NCBI RefSeq assembly: GCF_035539115.1
Contig: NZ_DATLJA010000015.1
Span: forward strand, 1-64,000
Reading direction: 5' to 3'
DNA: 64,000 bases
From: Desulfitobacterium_A sp035539115
GTDB lineage: Bacteria > Bacillota > Desulfitobacteriia > Desulfitobacteriales > Desulfitobacteriaceae
Part shown: positions 16,793-24,888 of the stretch, in pieces
How the letters are laid out: each line of letters starts with the position of its first letter
How positions within the stretch are numbered: position 1 is the first letter of the stretch
The notes under the pieces: generated by a model
Databases searched by the model: none
The model's input: only the letters and a program-made list of their open reading frames with translations
Told to the model about the DNA's origin: nothing
Made by a program: the position numbers and the translations under genes

Positions 16793-18571
16793 TTACGCTC
16801 CTTCAACTAACGGGTACACCTGAACCCGTCCCTTTTGATAGAAAAACAAGACCCATTTTTCCTTTGTAAAATATTCGACAGCAGTCGCGCGTGCCCATTG
16901 ACGCCGATCCATCTGCTTTCGCTTGGGAATTTGACTTTCCCAACGCTCATCCGCCTGGATTTGAGCCTTACGATTCGGGTAGTCTTCAGGCTGTTCTTCT
17001 CCCGGGATTTGCAAAAATTCTGGAACTGATACTGGACGTTCCCAGCGGTAATAGTCGAAGCGTAAGCGTTCCCTAAGGGATTTTTCCAAGGAATGAATCC
17101 TTTTTTCGGAGAGAAACGTTCTCTCCGAGGGTTCTTCTTGCTCAGCTTGTCTCAAGCTAGCTTCGAGAAACTCCCATAATTTATCAAAGAGTGCTTTGCC
17201 AGACCAGCTTTGTCTAAACCAGCCCTGGCGGTACCAATATTCCGCTAATTCATGATAAAAATCAAACGGGGTAGGAAAGAGAAGCACCGCCTCAGGTAGA
17301 ACCTCCTGAAACTTTCCGGAATTATAATACCGATCGAGAACTTCTTCTAAACGGTGTAGTTTAAGAAGTTCTTCATGGCTCATGTCACGTGTCTGAAGAA
17401 TTGTGTAGGGTGGATCTGGAGAAAATATCAATCCGAATTCCTGACTTTTCTCACGCAAGCCCGACCCTTTTAAAACCTTAAGAAAACCGAGCTGCAGCAT
17501 ATCTGGCTGAACATCATACACATCATTAAAAGATAATCGAAAGTGCTCCCAATCTTCTTTCGGTAAGCCGGCAATGAGATCCAGATGAAGTGGTACAGTT
17601 CCCAAGCGGTGTAATTCTCGAACATAACCAGACCAGCGTTCAAAATGCTGGGTGCGCTCGATAATTTGAAGCGTGGGTCGATATGTCGATTGAACCCCCA
17701 CTTCGAATTGCACCAACCCTGCAGGATATCCTTTAAGATAATTGACCCACTCCTCATCCAACAGTTCTCCCGCAATTTCGCAGTGGACTCGAATCCCTTC
17801 ATCGGGTGGATAATTTTGGGCCTCCTCCCTCACAATATCGAGAATTCTGAAAGCATGTTTTTTTTGAACATTAAACGTCCGGTCAACGAATTTGATCGTA
17901 CGTGCGCCATAGTTAAGGAGACGCTTCAAAATAATTCGAAAAGTTTCAGGATCTAAATAACGAACCCCTGGAAGGGTCGAAGAAAGACAATACTGACAAT
18001 TAAAAGGACAACCCCGGGTCGTTTCTACATAAACGAGACGTCCTTGAAAATCCTCTTTTTCTTGGTAAGGAATCGAGTTTTCCGATAAAGGTAGGAACGG
18101 ACGAGAAGAATTGAGTCTAATCTTTAGCCCCTCCGGGGTCGATTCCCGCCAAGCTAACCCTAATACCTGTTCCGGCTTTCGCTTCTTGCGCCAAGCCCGA
18201 AGCAACTCTAAAAAGGTTTCTTCTCCCTCTCCGTAAACAACTCCATCCACCTCTGGATGTTCCTTCAGGAACTCTCCTGCATCAAAAGAGACCTCTGGAC
18301 CCCCTAAGACAAATCGAGTATCAGGGCAGACAGGTCGCAAACGGCGAATGAGCGCTAAAGTTTCAGTAAGATTCCAAATATAACAGGAAAAGCCAATGAC
18401 CTCTGCCTTGGCTTCAAATATTTCTCCCGCGATTCGCTCAACGCGTTCATTAATCGTAAACTCCCGAAGATTGGTCTCCGGAAACTCGGGACGAACCGCA
18501 TCACGTAAGTAACGTAGGGCCAGATTGGTATGCACGTATTTTGAGTTCAGACACGCTAAAAGAATTCTCAA
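16793..18571 (-). CDS. B12-binding-domain radical SAM protein (DUF4080-type)
   Basis: 592-residue protein. The N-terminal cobalamin-binding-like domain (residues 1-140; GFSCYIWN, FVLGGPEVSFD) is followed by a radical SAM domain with the cluster motif CPFNCQYC (about residues 189-196) and a C-terminal extension like the DUF4080 region. The canonical DxHxxG cobalamin motif is not evident, as in many members. Such enzymes carry out methylations or rearrangements; the substrate is unknown. TTG start with GGGG 8 nt upstream. The gene is coupled to the downstream binding-protein gene. Family certain, role unknown. Confidence 0.85.
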   Translation of the reverse strand: MRILLACLNSKYVHTNLALRYLRDAVRPEFPETNLREFTINERVERIAGEIFEAKAEVIGFSCYIWNLTETLALIRRLRPVCPDTRFVLGGPEVSFDAGEFLKEHPEVDGVVYGEGEETFLELLRAWRKKRKPEQVLGLAWRESTPEGLKIRLNSSRPFLPLSENSIPYQEKEDFQGRLVYVETTRGCPFNCQYCLSSTLPGVRYLDPETFRIILKRLLNYGARTIKFVDRTFNVQKKHAFRILDIVREEAQNYPPDEGIRVHCEIAGELLDEEWVNYLKGYPAGLVQFEVGVQSTYRPTLQIIERTQHFERWSGYVRELHRLGTVPLHLDLIAGLPKEDWEHFRLSFNDVYDVQPDMLQLGFLKVLKGSGLREKSQEFGLIFSPDPPYTILQTRDMSHEELLKLHRLEEVLDRYYNSGKFQEVLPEAVLLFPTPFDFYHELAEYWYRQGWFRQSWSGKALFDKLWEFLEASLRQAEQEEPSERTFLSEKRIHSLEKSLRERLRFDYYRWERPVSVPEFLQIPGEEQPEDYPNRKAQIQADERWESQIPKRKQMDRRQWARATAVEYFTKEKWVLFFYQKGRVQVYPLVEGA

Positions 18572-18635
18572 AAAATCGGCCCCTTTCTATATCCAGTATA
18601 GCCTGAAGACATGCACAATGCAATTCTTATGCCAA

Positions 18636-19667
18636 CTAACTTTTGAACCCTCCGGGAAAAAGAATCGGTGCCACTTCAGGCCTTAAAATGCCAAACGTAA
18701 ACCCTTCTTTCTTCAGATAGCGGATGATCTGCGGTAGGGCATCCACAGTTGTCGTTTTACCTGATGCATCATGCAGGAGCAGGATCACCCGGTCTTTCCC
18801 TGGAACTTGCTTCTCGACATTCCGGACCAATTGATCCGCTGGAACCACAGGCGCTGTAGCATCCCCTGCGCTTACGTTCCAATCGTATACAAGATAGCCT
18901 GCAGCATCTACCGCATTGTAGTAATCCACATGAAAATGTCCTTGTGTGCCGCCCGGCGTCCGAATAATCGGAGGACGGATGCCGATCAAGCTGGATATCA
19001 AATCTTCATTCTTTTTAATGTTAGCCAGATAAGATTGCGGGCTTTGATAGATTTCTGCATACTTATGGGAATAGGTATGATTGCCGATCGCGTTTCCTTC
19101 AGCATACTCCTGCTGCAAATAGTCCGGATATTTTTCGATTTGTGTTCCAATCACAAAAAACGTAGCATTGACCCCTTCATCCTTAAGGATTCTCAAAATA
19201 TGCGGCGTGTTTGGAGAGGGACCATCATCAAACGTCAGATAGACGACTTTTGCTGGCTCGCTGCTAAAGATCCGGGTGCGCATCGCCAGTCCGGGCGCCA
19301 TCGGCGGACTTCCCGCCAATTCGTAAAACGGTCGGAGCGGAGTTTGCGGAGGATCAGGCTGAGGCGGCGTCATGGGTATGGGAGCAACATCCGAAACTTG
19401 CTCTTGTTGGGAGGTTGTCTTTGTCTGACCTTCTGTTTCATCTTGAGAAGTCCCGCTCTTTGGAATCATGTCCGTTTCTTTTATTCCTTGATCTAAATCA
19501 CTCTGGCTGATTTGGTCTGTCTTAGTTGGTTGTGCTGAACTATTGGATTGTGGGGAGATAAAGGCTGTTCTACTGCATCCCGAAAGACCGAGGGCGAGAA
19601 TTATCATCAACGAAAGAAGATAACGTGTAATCCTACTTTGCCCTTTAAGCTGTTTCACTGTCGCCAT
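18636..19667 (-). CDS. Polysaccharide deacetylase lipoprotein (NodB domain)
   Basis: 343-residue exported enzyme that should remove N-acetyl groups from peptidoglycan or another GlcNAc polymer. A lipoprotein signal ends in LGLSGC (Cys about 31). A Ser/Thr/Gln/Pro-rich linker runs to about residue 110. The NodB motifs follow in order: TFDDGPSP with metal Asp, HTYSH with two metal His, RTPGG, DWN and LLHD. All catalytic positions are present. It stands alone, between the Cof-type phosphatase and the radical SAM gene. Confidence 0.9.
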   Translation of the reverse strand: MATVKQLKGQSRITRYLLSLMIILALGLSGCSRTAFISPQSNSSAQPTKTDQISQSDLDQGIKETDMIPKSGTSQDETEGQTKTTSQQEQVSDVAPIPMTPPQPDPPQTPLRPFYELAGSPPMAPGLAMRTRIFSSEPAKVVYLTFDDGPSPNTPHILRILKDEGVNATFFVIGTQIEKYPDYLQQEYAEGNAIGNHTYSHKYAEIYQSPQSYLANIKKNEDLISSLIGIRPPIIRTPGGTQGHFHVDYYNAVDAAGYLVYDWNVSAGDATAPVVPADQLVRNVEKQVPGKDRVILLLHDASGKTTTVDALPQIIRYLKKEGFTFGILRPEVAPILFPGGFKS

Positions 19668-19727
19668 TTTGCTCGCCCCTTTTTTGCCTCATACTCTGTT
19701 GCTTATTCTAACGGCTACCTAATGTGC

Positions 19728-20573
19728 TTAGCCCCACCCCAAAACATATTTTTCGATCACATGGGCAACCCCATCTTCTTGGTTCGTCGCCGTCACCACA
19801 TCCGCAGCTTCTTTAACTTCTAGGCGGGCATTTCCCATAGCCACACCGACACCTGCATAACGGATCATTTCAAGATCATTTAAGCTGTCCCCTACGGCCA
19901 GGACTTCTTCCTGTTTAACCCCAAGACGCTCTGCTAAGGAGGATAAGGCTGCACCCTTATTCACTGTAGGATGAATGAGTTCTAAAAATTGAGGCTTTGA
20001 TTTTGTGCTTCGCACCTGACCCTCATACTTAAGATGGATTTTGCCCTCCCAAACCTTCAAAATCTCAGGCTCACCAAACAAAAGAATTTTCTCGACACCT
20101 TCTTTTTCCTGGGCTAAACATTCTTGCAGATCCATTTCCTCAACAGGCACCCGAGTCGCGCGCGCGTATTGCCTAGACCAATCATTCATTTTTTCGACAA
20201 CAACATGATCTTCAAGGTAAACCTGGAAAAGAACCTTTTGAGGCAAAAGCCAATTGACAATTGCCTGAGCAGTTTTTATCGGAATCACTCTGCGGTAGAG
20301 TACTTCACCACTTAGGGCCTCCTGTACCATTGCTCCGTTATAGGTAATCACCGGAAGATCTAGCCCTAATTGTTGAGCATAAGGCCTTACCGATGCAGGC
20401 ATTCTTCCAGTCGCCAACGTAACATAAACCCCTTGCTTCTGGGCCTGCTGGATAGCTTCCACCGTTCGCTCCGAAATCGTCAAATCATTCCTGAGGAGGG
20501 TATCATCCATATCCATAGCAACTAAGCGTATAGGTAAAGAAGACCGGACATAATTACTTTCATCGTAGGACAA
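19728..20573 (-). CDS. Cof-type HAD-family phosphatase
   Basis: 281-residue HAD hydrolase of class IIB. Catalytic motif I is DMDDTLL near residue 21; motif II lies in TLATGRMP; motif III/IV is AVGDSLNDLEMI near residue 230. These enzymes dephosphorylate sugar phosphates or other small phosphoesters; the substrate is unknown. The TTG at 20573 is chosen because AGGAG is 8 nt upstream; a TTG at 20591 is the alternative. It follows repeat copy 3, downstream of uvrA. Confidence 0.85.
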   Translation of the reverse strand: MSYDESNYVRSSLPIRLVAMDMDDTLLRNDLTISERTVEAIQQAQKQGVYVTLATGRMPASVRPYAQQLGLDLPVITYNGAMVQEALSGEVLYRRVIPIKTAQAIVNWLLPQKVLFQVYLEDHVVVEKMNDWSRQYARATRVPVEEMDLQECLAQEKEGVEKILLFGEPEILKVWEGKIHLKYEGQVRSTKSKPQFLELIHPTVNKGAALSSLAERLGVKQEEVLAVGDSLNDLEMIRYAGVGVAMGNARLEVKEAADVVTATNQEDGVAHVIEKYVLGWG

Positions 20574-20700
20574 TAAATCATCTCCTAACAAGTCATTTAT
20601 TCGACAAAATTTAACTTATTCCTCTCAGTTCATTCACATTCGCGGACCCCCACTGAACAAAAGAACCCTTCATTATTGTTATGAATTTCACGTTAAAGAC

Positions 20701-20763
20701 GTTAAAGAAAGCCGTTGGTTGCACTTATACTATCTGCTCCAAAATTTATACTTTCTGTTAGTA
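20701..20763 (+). repeat. Interspersed element, copy 3 (internally deleted)
   Basis: Keeps the left end TTAAAGAAA, the core GCCGTTGGTTGCACTTAT and the right end ATACTTTCTGTTAGTA, but lacks the roughly 35 bp in between. The junction GAAA-GCCG matches a deletion between the two GAAA direct repeats seen in copy 5. It abuts the uvrA terminator. Confidence 0.88.
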
Positions 20764-20818
20764 TAAAAAATGTCCCCTCGTATTCCTCCATTATTCAAGA
20801 GGGACGAGGTGACACTTT
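20764..20818 (-). terminator. Intrinsic terminator after uvrA
   Basis: Interrupted stem TGTC-CCTCGT / ACGAGG-GACA (20771-20814) with inner CCTC/GAGG pairs. On the minus strand it is followed by TTTTTTATAC and repeat copy 3. Confidence 0.8.
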
Positions 20819-20843
20819 TTACGTTAAGAAGAATTCGACCACT

Positions 20844-23660
20844 TTAATTTAAATAGCGCTTTAAAAACTGTCCCGTATAGGAAGACTCCTCGGCCGCTAC
20901 TTCCTCTGGGGTTCCGGCAATTAAAACTTCTCCGCCTCGGTTCCCGCCTTCTGGTCCGAGATCGATCAAATAATCGGCTGTTTTGATAACATCGAGATTG
21001 TGTTCGATCACAAGTACTGTATCCCCAGCATCGACCAAACGATGAAGAACCTGGAGCAAGCGATCTACATCTGCCGTGTGTAACCCCGTCGTCGGCTCGT
21101 CCAAAATATAGATGGTTTTACCCGTGCTGCGACGGCTGAGTTCGGTTGCCAGCTTAATTCTCTGCGCTTCCCCACCTGAAAGAGTCGTTGCCGACTGTCC
21201 GAGGTGAATATAGCCGAGGCCGACATCCTGCAGCGTTTGCATCTTGCGTGCAATTCGAGGAACGGCTTGGAAGAACTCCAGAGCTTCCTCTACCGTCATA
21301 TCGAGAATTTGAGCAATATTTTTCCCTTTATAACGAACTTCGAGGGTTTCCCGATTATAACGCTTCCCATGACACACTTCACAGGGAACGTAGACATCCG
21401 GTAAAAAGTGCATCTCGATTTTAATAATACCGTCTCCGTGGCAGGCTTCACAGCGACCGCCTTTGACGTTAAAGCTGAAGCGGCCGCGAGCATATCCGCG
21501 CATCTTCGCTTCCGGAGTCTGCGAGAAGAGTTCTCTGATAAAGTCAAAAACCCCAGTATAGGTCGCCGGATTAGAGCGCGGTGTCCGTCCAATCGGAGAT
21601 TGATCAATATCAATGACCTTTTCCAGATATTCCAGTCCCTCGAGACTCTTATGTGCACCCGGCCTGAGCCGAGCCCCATTAAGTTGAGAAGCCAAACTTT
21701 TATAAAGGATCTCATTGACCAAGGTACTCTTACCAGAACCAGAGACACCCGTCACACACGTGAACATCCCCAACGGGATTTTAACGGTAATGTTTTTCAG
21801 GTTGTTTTCTTTAGCTCCTTTAACTACCAGCCATTTGCCGTTAGGCTTACGGCGCTCAGTCGGAACCTCTATTTTTCTTCGGCCGCTCAGATATTGACCT
21901 GTTATAGAGTCTGGATTCGCCTTAATCTCTGCCAAAGTCCCCTGAGCCACAACATATCCCCCGTGAACCCCAGCACCCGGTCCGATATCAATAATATGAT
22001 CCGCTGCCAACATTGTCTCCTCGTCATGCTCAACCACAATTAGGGTATTACCTAAGTCTCTTAAATGTTCTAACGTGGAAAGCAACCGCTCATTATCCCG
22101 CTGATGGAGTCCAATACTGGGTTCATCCAGAACATAGAGAACCCCCATCAAGCTCGAACCTATTTGCGTTGCCAGCCGAATCCGCTGGGCTTCCCCACCC
22201 GAAAGGGTTCCAGCTGCCCGGCCTAAAGTGAGATAGTCGAGTCCAACATTGACCAAGAAACCTAGCCGTTCACGAACCTCTTTCAAAACTTGCTTGGCAA
22301 TGATCTGTTCCTTTTCACTCAGTACTAAATGTTGGCTAAACTCCAAGGCATCCGTGATGGGCATACTAGTGACATCATAAATTGACACTTCACCCACGGT
22401 GACCGCTAAAGCTTCAGGTTTCAAACGCTTCCCCTGGCAGACTGGACAAGCTCGTTGACTCATATAACTTTCCATTTCTGTCCGAACATAGTCTGAAGAA
22501 GACTCGCGATACCGACGTTCAAAATAAGGAACGAGTCCGTCGAACGGCGCATTAAAAATCTTCGCTTGATCAAAAACATTGATATAGCGAAATTTGATCG
22601 GTTTATCTGTCCCCTGCAGAAGTCCCTGCCACTGGTCCTCGTTTAACTGGTCTAAGGGGGTATCCATCGTAAACCCGAGTGCTTCCGAAACGGCTTGAAG
22701 CATTTGTGGATAATAGTTGGATTGAGACTTCGCCCAAGGAGCAACCGCCCCTTCGTTTAAGGTGAGTTTCCGGTTCGGCAGGATCAAATCAACATCCACT
22801 TCCAGGTTTGCTCCTAAGCCAGTACAGGCCGGACAGGCTCCAAAGGGGCTGTTGAAGGAAAAAAGGCGCGGTGAAATCTCTTCAAGGGCAATCCCGCACT
22901 CGGGGCAAGCAAAATTCTCGCTAAAAAGAATCTCTTCCCCACCGATGATATTCACAATTACGTTCCCTTCACTCAGCTTCAAAGCGGTTTCTAAGGAATC
23001 TGCTAAACGTGTCGCACTATCCGGTTTAATCACGATCCGATCGACAATGACTTCGATCGAATGTTTCTTGTTCTTTTCCAGTTTAAGCTCTTCACTTAAA
23101 TCATGCGTTTCTCCATCCACACGAACTCGGACATAGCCCGCTTTACGCGCTTCTTCAAAAACCTTAACATGTTCCCCTTTCTTTCCTTTGATCAAGGGCG
23201 CCAGGATTTGCAATTTTGAACGTTCTGGATAGGTCAAAATCTGATCGACCATTTGCTGAACGGTCTGCTGGCTAATTTCCCTGCCACAGCGGGGACAATG
23301 TGGATGCCCAATCCGCGCATAGAGCAAGCGCAGATAATCGTATACTTCAGTGACCGTTCCCACGGTCGAACGCGGATTCCGGCTGGTCGTTTTCTGGTCT
23401 ATCGAAATTGCCGGCGAAAGACCCTCGATATAATCCACATCCGGCTTGTCCATTTGTCCTAAAAACTGACGCGCATAAGATGACAAGGACTCTACATATC
23501 GTCGCTGCCCCTCAGCGTAAATCGTATCAAACGCCAAAGAAGATTTTCCCGACCCGGACAAGCCGGTAATAACTACCAGCTTATCCCGTGGAATGTCAAC
23601 GTTAATATTTTTTAAATTATTAGCACGGGCACCCCGTACCTTAATAAAATCCTGGGTCAT
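20844..23660 (-). CDS. uvrA: Excinuclease ABC subunit A
   Basis: 938 residues, the usual length. UvrA dimers find bulky DNA lesions and load UvrB. Two ABC ATPase modules are seen: Walker A GLSGSGKSS near residue 31 and GVSGSGKST near 640, each with a signature LSGGEAQRI. Zinc-binding cysteines occur in CPRCG, CPECG, CPAC, and the CEACHGDG ... CEVCHGKRY insertion. Ribosome site GGAGGA precedes the ATG. It lies 18 bp downstream of the NimA-like gene and about 1.2 kb from uvrB, with which it is usually adjacent in Firmicutes. Confidence 0.98.
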   Translation of the reverse strand: MTQDFIKVRGARANNLKNINVDIPRDKLVVITGLSGSGKSSLAFDTIYAEGQRRYVESLSSYARQFLGQMDKPDVDYIEGLSPAISIDQKTTSRNPRSTVGTVTEVYDYLRLLYARIGHPHCPRCGREISQQTVQQMVDQILTYPERSKLQILAPLIKGKKGEHVKVFEEARKAGYVRVRVDGETHDLSEELKLEKNKKHSIEVIVDRIVIKPDSATRLADSLETALKLSEGNVIVNIIGGEEILFSENFACPECGIALEEISPRLFSFNSPFGACPACTGLGANLEVDVDLILPNRKLTLNEGAVAPWAKSQSNYYPQMLQAVSEALGFTMDTPLDQLNEDQWQGLLQGTDKPIKFRYINVFDQAKIFNAPFDGLVPYFERRYRESSSDYVRTEMESYMSQRACPVCQGKRLKPEALAVTVGEVSIYDVTSMPITDALEFSQHLVLSEKEQIIAKQVLKEVRERLGFLVNVGLDYLTLGRAAGTLSGGEAQRIRLATQIGSSLMGVLYVLDEPSIGLHQRDNERLLSTLEHLRDLGNTLIVVEHDEETMLAADHIIDIGPGAGVHGGYVVAQGTLAEIKANPDSITGQYLSGRRKIEVPTERRKPNGKWLVVKGAKENNLKNITVKIPLGMFTCVTGVSGSGKSTLVNEILYKSLASQLNGARLRPGAHKSLEGLEYLEKVIDIDQSPIGRTPRSNPATYTGVFDFIRELFSQTPEAKMRGYARGRFSFNVKGGRCEACHGDGIIKIEMHFLPDVYVPCEVCHGKRYNRETLEVRYKGKNIAQILDMTVEEALEFFQAVPRIARKMQTLQDVGLGYIHLGQSATTLSGGEAQRIKLATELSRRSTGKTIYILDEPTTGLHTADVDRLLQVLHRLVDAGDTVLVIEHNLDVIKTADYLIDLGPEGGNRGGEVLIAGTPEEVAAEESSYTGQFLKRYLN

Positions 23661-23678
23661 AAATCCTCCTTAAAATTC

Positions 23679-24152
23679 TTAACTAAAGCGCGATTTCCCG
23701 GTTAGATGTTCAATCTCGAGTTTAAAAACCCGGCAATTCGGTTCATCCGCTTCCAGATACTTTAGGCCTTTCTCCATAAATTCACTAGAGTATTTCGTTA
23801 GAAAAGCGGTCAACACCTCTCTTTTTTCAACCCCACTAACTTCAAACATCCGTCCAAAGGCAATGGCACTTTGAAATCTAACACTAAATCGATCGGGCAA
23901 GGTTTGAACTTCGCCAACCACGCAAAACGATGCCTTGTTGTTTGCAGCAATATTATCCAACTTGTGTCCTTCGCGAGCGCAGTGAAAATAAATCGAATGG
24001 GTCTTATCGATATAAACATAACTGAGAGGGACACCATAGGGATACCCTTCAGCGTCCACCGTTGCTAATGTGCCGTACTCGCCCTTCGTGAGGAGTTCTA
24101 AGACAGCGTTATCTTCCATTTTGCGGTCTTGCCTTCGGAGTTCTCGAAACAT
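23679..24152 (-). CDS. Pyridoxamine 5'-phosphate oxidase-like flavin protein (NimA-like)
   Basis: 157-residue split-barrel protein expected to bind FMN or a related cofactor. The N-terminus FRELRRQDRKM and the segments GEYGTLATVDAEGYPYGVPL and YFHCAREGHKLDNI are typical of the NimA/DUF subgroup that includes nitroimidazole-resistance reductases. The true substrate is unknown. GAGGAAAG lies upstream of the ATG. It sits between uvrA and a long noncoding block and could be cotranscribed with uvrA. Confidence 0.82.
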   Translation of the reverse strand: MFRELRRQDRKMEDNAVLELLTKGEYGTLATVDAEGYPYGVPLSYVYIDKTHSIYFHCAREGHKLDNIAANNKASFCVVGEVQTLPDRFSVRFQSAIAFGRMFEVSGVEKREVLTAFLTKYSSEFMEKGLKYLEADEPNCRVFKLEIEHLTGKSRFS

Positions 24153-24888
24153 AGTCTTTCCTCACTCTCGTGTCAATTATGGATTTTTGCAAGCAGAGTT
24201 ACGTTACAGACGCTCGAACCGACGCTCACAGACCAAGCTAAGGGCATAACTGCTGGATGCAAGCAGCGGGATTCCCTCCTAAAACGCCGCGCAGAGCTGC
24301 TATGCCGTCCATGGCGCACTCTGCACTAGGCACGTCCTGTGCCGTCGCCTTGGTTCACGGTCGGCGAGTGAAACCCTCAACTAGAGGATTTCGCATGTGA
24401 CTCGTCCCGCTAAAGTGGGAGCAGTTTTGCCCAAGCTTGGTAGCTGCTCACTTTAAGTCCTCGCTTACTGTAATCGTAACACGCATCGCAGAATGACTTG
24501 GGTCCTACTTCGCGGATTGCTCAAGCAAGAAACTCAAGAACCCAAGAAACTATCGAAGAATATATTAGACCCGAAAGCGTAGCTTTTCGCGTAAGAGTGA
24601 ACGATTTCTTCGGAGGGGCATTATAGGAAACTTGGCTTGAGTTGAGGAACGAAATGCAAGCCTTAGTTGACTTATCCTCGAAGGGGATGAGACGAAAGAT
24701 GCTTCCGAAGACGAAAGCCCGTGAAGGGGTTTCGCGCTTTAGCTCAGCGTCGCCGAGGTTCACTTGCTGAAAACAGAAGGGTTGGCAGAGCTGCCTCGGA
24801 AGCGAGTGAGGCAGCCCCGGAGATGGGAAGTGAACGGATGCGCGAAAGGCTACATTTCTTGTACGATGCTGGATTGCATATCATGAGC
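24153..24888. other. 736-bp hairpin-rich noncoding block
   Basis: No gene fits here. The block is rich in inverted repeats: AGTGGGAGCAG / CTGCTCACTT (about 24414-24452), CTTGGGT / ACCCAAG (about 24497-24546), CGAAAGC / GCTTTTCG (24572-24589) and GCCTC / GAGGC near 24793-24812. At 24627-24676 it holds GGAAACTTGGCTTG followed by AAGCCTTAGTTGACTTATCC, a decayed relative of the interspersed element. It may be a remnant mobile element or carry structured RNA. Small frames here have no ribosome sites. Confidence 0.6.
24627..24678 (+). repeat. Decayed relative of the interspersed element
   Basis: Shares AAACTTGGCTTG and AAGCCTTAGTTG with copies 1 and 4, and CTTATCCT with the inner part of copy 2, but lacks the right end ATACTTTCTGTTAGTA. 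Homology is partial and judged by eye. Confidence 0.5.

Noticed and set aside
18771..19496. 241-codon plus-strand frame opposite the polysaccharide deacetylase gene
   Set aside because: It is antisense to a gene with all catalytic motifs, with Cys/Arg/Ile-rich composition and no ribosome site.
21408..22043. 211-codon plus-strand frame opposite uvrA
   Set aside because: Shadow of uvrA codons; no start signal and no recognisable domain.
24153..24888. tRNA or rRNA gene in the structured block
   Set aside because: I found no cloverleaf pattern, no T-loop motif GTTCRA in the right context and no rRNA-like conserved stretch.
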